64,000 nucleotides of DNA from Lacrimispora sp. 210928-DFI.3.58 (lineage in GTDB: Bacteria; Bacillota; Clostridia; Lachnospirales; Lachnospiraceae). This document shows positions 40,401 through 49,652 of this stretch, in pieces; positions within the stretch are counted from its first letter, which is position 1; the number at the start of each line of letters is the position of its first letter. Position numbers and translations under genes: made by a program. A model generated the notes under the pieces. It was not told where the DNA came from, made no database searches, and was given only the letters and a program-made list of their open reading frames with translations. The stretch covers positions 1 through 64,000 of the forward strand of contig NZ_JAJCIC010000018.1 of the NCBI RefSeq assembly GCF_020554865.1, written 5' to 3'.

Positions 40401-43172
40401 ATGATGATATTTGTTATTGCAGGTATAGCAGGCCTGATACTTTTCGCTCTGCTGCTGGTAGTTGTCCTTCGGGCAAGAAGCGGGAAGGAAGAAAATACAA
40501 GGGAATACTATGCCTTCAAATGCATCGCCCTTCTGATCGGTCTGGCAGGGGATGCGATCGCAACGATCATGGCTCCCAGTTCAGTCTGGGATTTTCTGGC
40601 AGCATTGTTCCATGTTCGATCTCAGGACTCGGAGCTCATTGCCCTTATCAGCAGAATTTTGATCGTGTTCATATTCCTGCTGTGCTGGCTGCTTGTTTAC
40701 AAAACGTATGCGCATTGGAACGGTCCAGTCAGCCGCCGTCAGCATCAAAGAGACACCCAGGAGATGGAAAGCGGTAGCATGCTGGAGGATTTTCTTTTGG
40801 TTGCCTCAGGGGGAGTGAAAAGGGACTTTGATTTGAAGGTTTACCGGCCGGCAGCGGATTTTGAGGAATATCAGGAAAATGAGATTACGAAGGAGCTGCC
40901 CTGGCATATTGAATTTGCAAAAATTTATATGCTGATGTCAAATCAGGCTCATATTGATGTGAAGCAGGACTGGCATTCGCAGGAGCACTGCTTTATCTCT
41001 TCCTATTCTGCAGAGCATAAGATTGCCATATATTGTTCCAGCAGGGTTCCGTCTGATGAACAGGTGGAAGCCTATATTGCCTATATCCATCAATTACATA
41101 AAACATATTTCCGCATTGTGGTCGCAATAAAGGAAGGCGGAGGGAAGGATTATGTCAGATCCGTAGGAGGAGAACAGATAGAATATATATTCAAGGAAAA
41201 TGCCTTGGACCGCCTGGTTGATTTCTCTGAATATTTCAGGGCAGTGGAGGCGCTGTACAATCAGCCCCTGATGGGAAGCACCCAATTTACAATCGAGGAT
41301 GTTTATGTGGAGCCTGTCTGCGCGGAGGGAATGAACGGCGCGGATCATAAGCTGAATGGATATGTGGAGGAGTGGCTTAAGGAGGATGGAAACAGACAGC
41401 TGGCTTTGCTGGGTGATTTTGGTCAGGGAAAGACATTGTATTCCATTTATCTGACATACCATATGATCCGAAGCCAGTCAGAGAGGATCCCTATTTTGAT
41501 CCCTCTCCGCAATAAATCGCCCCGGAATTCAAATCAAGCAGAGATTTTATCCTATTTTGCGGTTCAGTATGGAATCAGCGCAGAAGCATTGCTCCTTCTG
41601 AATGCCAATGGGCGTTTGCTGCTGCTTTTTGACGGCTTTGACGAGATGGATCTGATCGGTAATGATGATATTCGGAAGCGCCATTTCAAGAGTCTGTGGT
41701 CGCTGGTCATGCCCAAAAGCAAGGTGCTGATTACCGGACGGCCCAACTATTTTCTTGATCCGCAGGAAATGAAAAGCGCGCTGGGGCTGCGGGCAGGTAC
41801 AGAGGAGCTTCCATATTGTCAGGAGCTTTTTCTGCAGCCATTCAATCAAGATCAGATTTTGGAAGCGCTGCGGAATGCAAAGGAATCCGTACAGAAGGGT
41901 ATTCAATATATTTTGCAGAATAACATTTCCAGATCCTTTTTGGATTTGATCAGCCGTCCGTCACACCTGTTTTTGGTCAGCCTGATCTGGGAGGAAAGGG
42001 AGCTGGAAAAGAAGTATCATAATCTTTCCTCTGCTACCATTATCAACGAATTTCTGCAGAATTCCTTTGAACGGCAGGCTGCAAAGGGCGGATCTGCGCC
42101 ATATTTCTACCTGTCTCCAGCTGAGCGGGAATATTATATGACTGGCATTGCCGTTAAGATGTACAAGATGGGAGAGACGGCGATCACTTATGAGTCCTTC
42201 AATGATGCCATTGTGGACTTGACAGATATGTTTCCGGAGCAGTTAAGCCTGGAAAATCCGGTGTTTATGGACCTGCGCAACGGTAAGTCTGTAAGCGATT
42301 TTGCACAGGAAGATATCAATTCCATGCGTGCTATTATGAATGATGTGAGAACCTGCGGCATTTTGGTGAATGATTATGTGAACAACGGATTGGCATTTGC
42401 TCATAAATCTTTTTTCGATCTGCTTGTGGCTAAGTTCTATATGGGGAAGGTTCTCCGGCTTCATGACTCGTCAATGATAATATCAGATACACTGTCCTCT
42501 GTCAGTGCATACAATCTGAAATCCAGAGGGGATTTTGCCGTAAGGAAATTGCTGGCAGAATTAATTGCCTCCAGGATCACTATGAATATGAAAAGCACCA
42601 GTGAGAGTATAAGATGTAAAAAAATGTTTGAGCAATGTCAGAAAACCATTATGCATTTTCCCATAAGGTTTTCCACTCAAAGGCTTTTTGATATGTGTCT
42701 GAAAAAGCATAAAAGGATGAGGCCGATCGGTTATCACGAACGCAGGAGCCTGCGCGAAGCCAGAAGGCTTTCGATGGTATTTTTGATGGCTCCTTTGATG
42801 ATGGTCCTATATCTTGGACGAGGAATCCAATTAACGATGCAGTACAGGGAAGAGGCTCTTAAGTTTTACCGCATGATCAGGCTGACGAAGGGTGCTGCGG
42901 TCGGTGGATCGCTGACAGCTTCTTATAAGATCATAGCCTTTGTTTTCCTTGGTGTTTTTGTAGGATGGCTGGCGGCCTGCCGCGTTGGTGAGATCATGAT
43001 GGTTTCTTTCCGGAATAAAGCGGACATTGTCCTGCTGACCTGGTATTATACCTGTTTGGAAAATCACGTGTCATACAGAACACTCAGCAAATATTTTTCG
43101 CAGGAGGATTGGCATGTGTTTTTGAAATACGCTGAGGGGAGGAATCTGGAGAAGGTTTTAAATGAATTCTGA
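40401..43172 (+). CDS. Membrane-anchored NACHT-domain STAND NTPase
   Basis: 923 residues. Three N-terminal hydrophobic segments (~3-23, 41-58, 80-101). A soluble region at ~130-290 shows a beta-alpha pattern (KIAIYCSSR, YFRIVVAIKEGG) faintly like an Mrr/REase fold with the QxK active site missing. NACHT motifs: Walker A GDFGQGKT (338-345), Walker B LLLLFDGFDEMD (406-417) with the extra acidic residues typical of NACHT, and sensor TGRPNYF (445-451). A helical region follows, and two more membrane helices near 791-807 and 844-868. GGGAGG lies eight bases before the ATG, directly after the SEDS stop. Bacterial NACHT proteins include phage-defence sensors; membrane forms are little studied. Confidence 0.87.
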   Translation: MMIFVIAGIAGLILFALLLVVVLRARSGKEENTREYYAFKCIALLIGLAGDAIATIMAPSSVWDFLAALFHVRSQDSELIALISRILIVFIFLLCWLLVYKTYAHWNGPVSRRQHQRDTQEMESGSMLEDFLLVASGGVKRDFDLKVYRPAADFEEYQENEITKELPWHIEFAKIYMLMSNQAHIDVKQDWHSQEHCFISSYSAEHKIAIYCSSRVPSDEQVEAYIAYIHQLHKTYFRIVVAIKEGGGKDYVRSVGGEQIEYIFKENALDRLVDFSEYFRAVEALYNQPLMGSTQFTIEDVYVEPVCAEGMNGADHKLNGYVEEWLKEDGNRQLALLGDFGQGKTLYSIYLTYHMIRSQSERIPILIPLRNKSPRNSNQAEILSYFAVQYGISAEALLLLNANGRLLLLFDGFDEMDLIGNDDIRKRHFKSLWSLVMPKSKVLITGRPNYFLDPQEMKSALGLRAGTEELPYCQELFLQPFNQDQILEALRNAKESVQKGIQYILQNNISRSFLDLISRPSHLFLVSLIWEERELEKKYHNLSSATIINEFLQNSFERQAAKGGSAPYFYLSPAEREYYMTGIAVKMYKMGETAITYESFNDAIVDLTDMFPEQLSLENPVFMDLRNGKSVSDFAQEDINSMRAIMNDVRTCGILVNDYVNNGLAFAHKSFFDLLVAKFYMGKVLRLHDSSMIISDTLSSVSAYNLKSRGDFAVRKLLAELIASRITMNMKSTSESIRCKKMFEQCQKTIMHFPIRFSTQRLFDMCLKKHKRMRPIGYHERRSLREARRLSMVFLMAPLMMVLYLGRGIQLTMQYREEALKFYRMIRLTKGAAVGGSLTASYKIIAFVFLGVFVGWLAACRVGEIMMVSFRNKADIVLLTWYYTCLENHVSYRTLSKYFSQEDWHVFLKYAEGRNLEKVLNEF

Positions 43173-43194
43173 AACATACAATGCTTTGGGAGAG

Positions 43195-43233
43195 CTTGAG
43201 TTTCCGCGGTGCAGCTTGCGGAAACTCAAGTTT
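43195..43233 (+). terminator. Terminator after the NACHT gene
   Basis: CTTGAGTTTCCGC (43195-43207) pairs perfectly over 13 bases with GCGGAAACTCAAG (43218-43230), followed by TTT. Confidence 0.8.
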
Positions 43234-43243
43234 GGGAGAGGGA

Positions 43244-43272
43244 TTGACAATCCCTCCAATGAAAGCTACAAT
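43244..43272 (+). promoter_or_regulatory. hisC promoter
   Basis: TTGACA (43244-43249) and TACAAT (43267-43272), spacer 17. Confidence 0.7.
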
Positions 43273-43357
43273 CATACATATCATTAGGCCGGCAGCTGCA
43301 AAAGTCATGATACCAGATTTTCCAGCCCGCCGTTACAGATGGAAGGAGCATGGAAGC

Positions 43358-44431
43358 ATGAGACCATGGGAAAATAATATACGACAGGTAGTGCCCTATG
43401 TGCCGGGAGACCAGCCGAAGGGGGATAAATTGATCAAGCTGAATACAAATGAGAATCCATACCCTCCGGCTCCGGGAGTGGCAAGGGCGCTGGCGGAAAT
43501 GGATATCGACCGCTTTAGAAAGTATCCGGATCCGGCGGTTACCGGATTGACGGAGGCTCTGGCAGAGCGCTATGGGCTTAAGCCGGAGCAGGTGTTTGTG
43601 GGAGTGGGTTCGGATGATGTGATAGCGATGGCATTTTTGACATTTTTTAACTCGGAAAAGCCTGTTCTCTTTCCGGATGTTACCTATTCTTTTTATAAGG
43701 TATGGGCAGACCTTTTCCGTATCCCTTATGAGACGCCAAAGCTGGATGCTGCTTTCTGCATCAGGCCGGAGGATTACAAGAAGGAGAATGGAGGCGTGAT
43801 CTTCCCGAATCCCAATGCACCGACCGGAGTTTATATGCCCCTGGACCAGGTGGAGGAGATCATAAAGAGCAATCAGGATGTGATAGTTATTGTGGATGAG
43901 GCATATATTGATTTTGCAGGTGCCTCAGCACTGGAGCTGTTAGACCGCTATGAAAACCTGCTGGTGGTGCAGACCTTCAGCAAGTCACGGTCTATGGCTG
44001 GTATGCGTATCGGCTTTGCCATGGGACATCCTGACCTGATCAGGGCGTTGAATGATGTGAAGTATTCCTACAATTCTTATACCATGAATATGCCTTCCCA
44101 GATCCTGGGAGTTGAGGCTGTGAAGGATGAGGCCTATTTCCAGGAGACAAGGCAGAAGATCATTGATACCAGAGAGCGGGCAAAGGTGCGCCTTAGGGAG
44201 CTTGGCTTTACATTCCCGGATTCCCAGGCCAACTTTATTTTTGCCTCCCATTCCCTGGTACCTGCAGAGCAGATCTTTGAGGCTCTGAAAAAGAATCAGA
44301 TTTATGTGCGCTATTTTCACGCTCCCAGATTGGACAACAGCCTGCGTATCTCCATAGGTACGGATGAGGAGATGGAGCAGCTCTTTACCTTTTTGGAAGG
44401 ATATTTGAAGGAGGCTGCCTCCGGGCAGTAG
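43358..44431 (+). CDS. hisC: Histidinol-phosphate aminotransferase
   Basis: 357 residues, class II PLP aminotransferase. The N-terminal LIKLNTNENPYPPAPGV, the PNPNAPTG loop, VIVDEAYIDFAG, and the PLP lysine in QTFSKSRSMAGMRIGFAMG are characteristic. It makes histidinol phosphate from imidazole-acetol phosphate; relatives acting on aromatic or phosphono substrates look similar. No other his gene is nearby, so the assignment is by sequence alone. GGAAGGAG is nine bases before the ATG. Confidence 0.88.
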   Translation: MRPWENNIRQVVPYVPGDQPKGDKLIKLNTNENPYPPAPGVARALAEMDIDRFRKYPDPAVTGLTEALAERYGLKPEQVFVGVGSDDVIAMAFLTFFNSEKPVLFPDVTYSFYKVWADLFRIPYETPKLDAAFCIRPEDYKKENGGVIFPNPNAPTGVYMPLDQVEEIIKSNQDVIVIVDEAYIDFAGASALELLDRYENLLVVQTFSKSRSMAGMRIGFAMGHPDLIRALNDVKYSYNSYTMNMPSQILGVEAVKDEAYFQETRQKIIDTRERAKVRLRELGFTFPDSQANFIFASHSLVPAEQIFEALKKNQIYVRYFHAPRLDNSLRISIGTDEEMEQLFTFLEGYLKEAASGQ

Positions 44432-44476
44432 GCGACAGCAGATCATTGCCGGGAGCGCAGTTTGACGGGTGATCGT

Positions 44477-45619
44477 ATGGACAGAAATGATAGACAGGAA
44501 GAGGGATGGAAGCATTACCTGCGCCTTCTCATCAATATTGGGATACCTGGGGCGGGATGGCTTCTTTTGTGCCTGCTGGGACCAAAGCTTTTGGCATTTT
44601 TCATGCCCTTTGTGATCGGGTGGGTGCTTGCCATGATCGCGAATCCGCTGGTCCGTTTTCTGGAGAGGCGGCTCAGGCTTGTGAGAAAGCACAGCTCCCT
44701 GCTCATTGTGGCAGGAGCCCTGGCTCTTGTGATAGGGGTGATCTATCTTCTGGTATCCAGGAGCATTTCCATGCTGGGTGCATTTATCAGAGATCTGCCG
44801 GAGCTTTATGCCAGTATGGAGGCGGATGTGATGAGGAGTATGGAACAGGCAGACCGCCTGCTCCTCTTTCTGCCGGATGATATTCAGAAGACCTGGTCGG
44901 ATATGGGGAGCAATCTGGGCTCCTATCTGAGCATGGCAGTGGAAAAGGCGGCTTCCCCGACAATGGAGGCGGCCGGGACAGTGGCAAAAAGTATTCCGGC
45001 CATGCTGGTATACTCCGTGGTGACGATCCTGTCTGCCTATTTCTTTATTGTGGACAGAGAACCCATCATGGAATTTATCAGAGGACATATGCCGCAGTGG
45101 GCCCAGGGATATCAGCTTTACCTGAAACGGGAGGTCTGCCGTCTGGTCAGCGGCTATTTTATGGCCCAGTTTAAGATCATGGGCGTGGTGTGGTTCATTC
45201 TCACAGCAGGCTTTCTGGTGCTGGGAGTGGGGTATGCGCCCTTGTGGGGCCTGCTGATCGCATTTCTGGATTTCCTGCCTGTGTTTGGGACGGGGACGGT
45301 ACTGGTTCCATGGGGGATCATCAAGCTGTTGGGAGGAGAATACGCCTTTGCCGCAGGACTCCTGCTGCTCTATGTGCTGACCCAGGTGATCCGTCAGGTG
45401 GTGCAGCCGAAGCTGGTGGGGGATTCCATGGGCTTAAATCCGCTGCTGACCCTTTTTCTGCTTTACCTTGGCTTTAAAATGAACGGGATCGCAGGTATGA
45501 TCCTGGCAGTGCCTTTGGGCATGTTTTTTATGAACCTGTACCACTATGGGGCATTTCGGAATATAACGGAGAATTTCCGGACCCTGGTCCGGGATATCAA
45601 TGAGTTCCGCAGAAGGTAG
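44477..45619 (+). CDS. AI-2E-family / YtvI-like membrane protein
   Basis: About 380 residues with eight membrane helices. The family core (PF01594) appears as FMPFVIGWVLAMIANPLVRF, an extended soluble helical hairpin (~95-190), and GLLIAFLDFLPVFGTGTVLV with PWGIIKLLGGEY. Clostridial members include the sporulation integral membrane protein YtvI and putative Na+/H+ or AI-2 exporters. ATG 44477 is chosen; a TTG at 44462 is an alternative, and neither has a strong ribosome site. Confidence 0.82.
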   Translation: MDRNDRQEEGWKHYLRLLINIGIPGAGWLLLCLLGPKLLAFFMPFVIGWVLAMIANPLVRFLERRLRLVRKHSSLLIVAGALALVIGVIYLLVSRSISMLGAFIRDLPELYASMEADVMRSMEQADRLLLFLPDDIQKTWSDMGSNLGSYLSMAVEKAASPTMEAAGTVAKSIPAMLVYSVVTILSAYFFIVDREPIMEFIRGHMPQWAQGYQLYLKREVCRLVSGYFMAQFKIMGVVWFILTAGFLVLGVGYAPLWGLLIAFLDFLPVFGTGTVLVPWGIIKLLGGEYAFAAGLLLLYVLTQVIRQVVQPKLVGDSMGLNPLLTLFLLYLGFKMNGIAGMILAVPLGMFFMNLYHYGAFRNITENFRTLVRDINEFRRR

Positions 45620-45658
45620 AGAAAATCAGGCGCATATAGGTTTTAGGAGAAGTGTACG

Positions 45659-47017
45659 ATGAAATTGGAAAATAACCTGGATACGGACCAGGTAAGAGGG
45701 CTGGTATGGAGGCTGGCATTTCCCTCCATGCTGGCTCAATTTGTCAGTGTGTTATATAGTATTGTGGATCGTATGTATATTGGAAATATCCCGGATACGG
45801 GGGCTTTGGCTCTGGCCGGGGCCGGAGTCTGCGGTCCGATCGTCACCCTGATTTCTTCCTTTGCAAGCTGGGTGGGAGTGGGAGGCGCGCCTCTCATGAG
45901 CATCCGACTGGGACAGAAAAATGAGAGGGCGGCTTACCAGATCGTGGCTAACTGCTTTGCACTCCTTGCAGGAATGGCAGTGTGCATCATGGCGGCAGCA
46001 TATCTGTTCAAGGATCAGCTGCTTCGGTGGTTTGGTGCAAGCCAGTCCATTTTCCCCTATGCAGATGCGTATTTGAGCTGGTATCTTGTGGGGACGGTGT
46101 TTGCCCTTTTGTCAACAGGTATGAACCAGTTTATCATCTGCCAGGGATATGCAAAAATGGGAATGCTGTCGGTGGTGATCGGGGCCGTATGCAATATTGC
46201 CCTTGATCCTGTGTTTATTTTTTATTTTCATATGGGAGTTAAGGGGGCAGCGGTTGCCACGGTGATCTCCCAGGCAGCTTCCTGTGCCTGCGTTCTGGGC
46301 TTCCTCTTTGGAAAGAGGCCCATTGTGCCAATTACCTTTGGGGGCTACAGGCGGAGGATCATGCTCCAGGTGCTTATGGTGGGGCTTTCCCCCTTTTTGA
46401 TCATTGCATCTGACAGTGCGCTGATCATTGTGATGAATATGGTGATCCGGCACTATGGCAGCACATCGAGAGGTGATATGCTGTTGGCCTGCAATACCAT
46501 TGTCCAGAGCTTTATGCTGATGATCACCATGCCGCTGGGAGGAATTACCGGAGGCACGCAGACTGTTCTGGGGTATAATTATGGTGCAAACAGGCCTGAC
46601 AGGATACGGAAGGCGGAGAAGCACATTGTTTTTCTGGGCCTTGGGTTTACGGCGGTCATGTTCCTGATCGCCAGATATGGTTCTGGGATGTTTGTGGGCC
46701 TGTTTACAAGGGATGAGGCCTATAGGGATATCAGTATGTGGGCGATCCGGGTGTGTACTCTGTGCATTGTGCCCCTGGCTGTCCAGTATACGATCGTAGA
46801 CGGCTTTACGGGCATGGGGATCGCGAAGGTGGCAGTGAGCCTGTCCATGTTCCGTAAGCTTATCTATTTTATGGGAATGCTGGTGCTCCCGGCTGTGTTT
46901 GGCGTGGAGGCGGTATTTTTTGCGGAGCCTGTTTCCGATGGGATCGCCTGTATTTCTTCGTCGTTGACCTTTCTTCTGCTGAGCGGAAGGATATTGGGAG
47001 ACGGAAGACGGCTTTAA
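45659..47017 (+). CDS. MATE-family efflux transporter
   Basis: 452 residues, twelve membrane helices in two halves. The first helix signature (LVWRLAFPSMLAQFVSVLYS) and GALALAGAGVCGPIVTLISS are typical of the DinF/NorM-like clostridial group. It probably exports cationic drugs or metabolites with Na+ or H+. TTAGGAGAAG precedes the ATG. It sits in a loose run with the AI-2E protein and DUF523. Confidence 0.92.
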   Translation: MKLENNLDTDQVRGLVWRLAFPSMLAQFVSVLYSIVDRMYIGNIPDTGALALAGAGVCGPIVTLISSFASWVGVGGAPLMSIRLGQKNERAAYQIVANCFALLAGMAVCIMAAAYLFKDQLLRWFGASQSIFPYADAYLSWYLVGTVFALLSTGMNQFIICQGYAKMGMLSVVIGAVCNIALDPVFIFYFHMGVKGAAVATVISQAASCACVLGFLFGKRPIVPITFGGYRRRIMLQVLMVGLSPFLIIASDSALIIVMNMVIRHYGSTSRGDMLLACNTIVQSFMLMITMPLGGITGGTQTVLGYNYGANRPDRIRKAEKHIVFLGLGFTAVMFLIARYGSGMFVGLFTRDEAYRDISMWAIRVCTLCIVPLAVQYTIVDGFTGMGIAKVAVSLSMFRKLIYFMGMLVLPAVFGVEAVFFAEPVSDGIACISSSLTFLLLSGRILGDGRRL

Positions 47018-47047
47018 CTTTGATACATAATAATGAAGGAGCGGAAT

Positions 47048-47500
47048 ATGAATATATTGGTTAGCGCCTGCCTGTTGGGCGTGGAGTGCAGATACAGCGG
47101 GGATGGAGCAGTGGCTCCTGGGATAAAGGAACTTCTGGGCCATTACAGCCTGATCCCTGTGTGCCCTGAGATCATGGGAGGTCTGGCTACCCCCAGGACG
47201 CCTGCGGAGAGACAGGGGAACCGAGTGGTTACAAGGGATGGCGAGGATGTGACGGCTGCCTATGAAAGGGGAGCGAGGGAGGTCCTGAAGCTGGCAAGGC
47301 TTCTTGGCTGTCAGGCAGCCATTTTGAAGGAGCGCAGTCCATCCTGCGGCCGGGGACGGATCTATGACGGGACATTTTCCGGGATCCTGACAGATGGGAA
47401 CGGAGTGTGCGCAGAATTGTTGGAATCAGAGGGCGTAAAGGTATATGGAGAGAGCCGGATCGCACAGCTTCTGGAGGAAGCGGAAAGGCAGAAAGCATGA
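47048..47500 (+). CDS. DUF523-family protein
   Basis: 150 residues from the ATG at 47048 (GAAGGAG six bases upstream). Conserved cysteine and arginine motifs: SACLLGVECRYSGDG, PVCPEIMGGLATPRTPAE and LKERSPSCGRGRIYDG. The family is widespread and small; function is not established to my knowledge. The stop overlaps the start of the L,D-transpeptidase gene (ATGA). Confidence 0.9.
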   Translation: MNILVSACLLGVECRYSGDGAVAPGIKELLGHYSLIPVCPEIMGGLATPRTPAERQGNRVVTRDGEDVTAAYERGAREVLKLARLLGCQAAILKERSPSCGRGRIYDGTFSGILTDGNGVCAELLESEGVKVYGESRIAQLLEEAERQKA

Positions 47501-49476
47501 GTGAGAACGAGAAGCAGCGTGTACCCAGGAGCAGAAGCCGTTTGGCATTCCAGGAGCGGAAGCAGGAGCAGAAAAAGAGGGCGCAGGCGGCCGCAGTAAT
47601 CGGACTGTTTGCAGCGGCCCTGTGTATCGGTCTTTATGTGTATAAGGCTCAGGGCTTTTCCGATACCTACCTTCCCCACACAGTAGTCAATGGAATCGAG
47701 GTGTCGGGAAAGACGGCAGAGGAGGTAAAGTCCCTGATCGGCCAGGGGGTGAAGGAGTACCGCCTGGAGCTTGCTTTAAGAGGCGGGGAGAAGGAAACGC
47801 TGACAGGAGAGGAGATCGGGCTTCACACGGTATTTGACGGGAGCCTGGAGGAGATCATCCACCAGCAGAATCCCTATGCCTGGCCCAGATATCTCCTAAA
47901 AGGGCCGGATTATGATATCCGGACCATGATCGACTATGATGGGGAAATGTTAAGGGAGCGGATCAAAAATCTGTCCTGTATGGATGGGGAGACGGCTGTG
48001 CCTCCTGCAGATGCCTATCTGTCCGATTATATCCAGGGCCAAGGCTATGTCATTGTCCCTGAGGAGGAAGGAAATACGCTCAATGAAGGGCTGGTAGAGC
48101 AGGCTGTGGTCAGGGGAGTAAAGGATCTTTCAGCGACTGTGGATCTGGAGCAGGAGGGCTGCTATCTGGAGCCCGCTGTCCGGTCTGAGGACGAAGGGCT
48201 GAGGGCGGCAAGAGACGCCAGAAACCATTATGTAAATGCCGTCATCACTTATATATTTGGAAGCAGCAGGGAGGTGCTGGACGGAAGCAGGATCCACCAG
48301 TGGCTGATAACAGAGGGAGGACAGGTGAGCCTGGATGATTCCCGGATTTCAGAATATGTGAAGGAGCTTGCTGCAAAGTACAACACGGCGTACAAAAAAA
48401 GGAGCTTTCGGACCAGCTATGGGCAGAGCGTTGAGGTCAGCGGAGTTTACGGCTGGCGCATCGATCAGGCAGAGGAGGCAAAGGCTCTAAAAGCAGCCCT
48501 GGAGGCAGGAGAGAGCAGTGAGCGTGAGCCTGTATATGCCCAGAAGGCAGCCAGCCATGACGGGAATGACTACGGGACCACCTATGCGGAGGTGAATCTG
48601 ACTGCCCAACACCTGTTTTTCTATAAAGACGGAGAGAAGATACTGGAATCTGATTTTGTATCAGGTAATGTATCAAGGGGGCACACAACGCCGCCTGGCC
48701 TTTTCAGCCTTACATATAAACAGAGGGATGCAGTTCTGAGGGGAGAGGGCTACGCCACTCCTGTCAAGTTTTGGATGCCCTTTAACGGCGGTATCGGATT
48801 CCATGATGCCAGCTGGCGTTCCTCCTTTGGAGGCTCGATCTATAAGACCAGTGGTTCCCATGGCTGCATCAATATGCCCTATGAGGCCGCAAAAACCCTG
48901 TTTGAACATGTATACGCAGGAATGCCTGTTATCTGCTATAATCTGTCCGGGACAGAAAGCGGAAAGGCAAGCCAGGCATCGGGAAAGGCCTCTGCGGGTA
49001 CAGGGGCAGGAAAAACATCCCAGAGCGGGGCACAGCCCGCTTCTTCCGTGCCGCAGCCCGCGGCTCCTCAGGGAGGCCAGGCAGCACAGCCCACAGCGCC
49101 TGCCGCGCAGCCTGCAGTGCCGGAGGGAGGCCAGCAGGTCCAGCCGGCAGCTCCGGTAGTCCAGCCGGCAGGTTCAGGCGGTCAGACAGGAGCTTTGGGA
49201 ACCCAGCCTGGGGCTGCTGAGGGAGGACAGGCGGCCGGACCAGGCGTGACAGGTGCTGTACAGGGAAGCCAGCAGGTTGAACCTGCTAAGCCGGAGGAGA
49301 CCCAGCCATCATCGCAGCCATCAGAAGGCTCCGGGGGCCAGGCTTCCGGTGTGCTGACTCCCGGTGTGACCATTGCTCCTGTGGATAATTCAAAGGCTTC
49401 CAATGGACCTGGCAGCTACGGTCCGGCCTTCCAAAATTCCGGTCCAACGGAAAAAGCAGGTCCCGGAGTACCGTAA
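47497..49476 (+). CDS. L,D-transpeptidase with PG-binding domain and low-complexity tail
   Basis: 659 residues. A basic cytosolic N-terminus and one membrane helix (~35-50, AAAVIGLFAAALCIGLYVY) anchor it outside. Then a PG_binding_4-like region (VNGIEVSGKTAEEVKSLIG onward) and the YkuD catalytic domain, with GGIGFHDASW and the active-site TSGSHGCINMPYEAA. YkuD enzymes make 3-3 cross-links or attach proteins. From residue ~490 on, ~165 residues are Gln/Pro/Ala/Gly-rich imperfect repeats (AAPQGGQAAQP, AVPEGGQQVQP), likely a flexible wall-spanning tail. Confidence 0.92.
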   Translation: MSENEKQRVPRSRSRLAFQERKQEQKKRAQAAAVIGLFAAALCIGLYVYKAQGFSDTYLPHTVVNGIEVSGKTAEEVKSLIGQGVKEYRLELALRGGEKETLTGEEIGLHTVFDGSLEEIIHQQNPYAWPRYLLKGPDYDIRTMIDYDGEMLRERIKNLSCMDGETAVPPADAYLSDYIQGQGYVIVPEEEGNTLNEGLVEQAVVRGVKDLSATVDLEQEGCYLEPAVRSEDEGLRAARDARNHYVNAVITYIFGSSREVLDGSRIHQWLITEGGQVSLDDSRISEYVKELAAKYNTAYKKRSFRTSYGQSVEVSGVYGWRIDQAEEAKALKAALEAGESSEREPVYAQKAASHDGNDYGTTYAEVNLTAQHLFFYKDGEKILESDFVSGNVSRGHTTPPGLFSLTYKQRDAVLRGEGYATPVKFWMPFNGGIGFHDASWRSSFGGSIYKTSGSHGCINMPYEAAKTLFEHVYAGMPVICYNLSGTESGKASQASGKASAGTGAGKTSQSGAQPASSVPQPAAPQGGQAAQPTAPAAQPAVPEGGQQVQPAAPVVQPAGSGGQTGALGTQPGAAEGGQAAGPGVTGAVQGSQQVEPAKPEETQPSSQPSEGSGGQASGVLTPGVTIAPVDNSKASNGPGSYGPAFQNSGPTEKAGPGVP

Positions 49477-49545
49477 AAAAGCCGCCGTTTTTGGAGAAAA
49501 ATGGAATATTAGGAAGGAAAAAGGCTGGTTTTTGCTGTGATTTTG

Positions 49546-49574
49546 TTGACAAACCGGGAAAAGCATCATATAAT
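49546..49574 (+). promoter_or_regulatory. Promoter of the DUF6465-type gene
   Basis: TTGACA (49546-49551) and TATAAT (49569-49574), both perfect, spacer 17. Confidence 0.8.
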
Positions 49575-49652
49575 GCCTTTATTGCATCTGGGGATTTACA
49601 TAAAGTTTAGATACATATATTTATAGTAAGAATGTCAGGGAGGACATGGATT

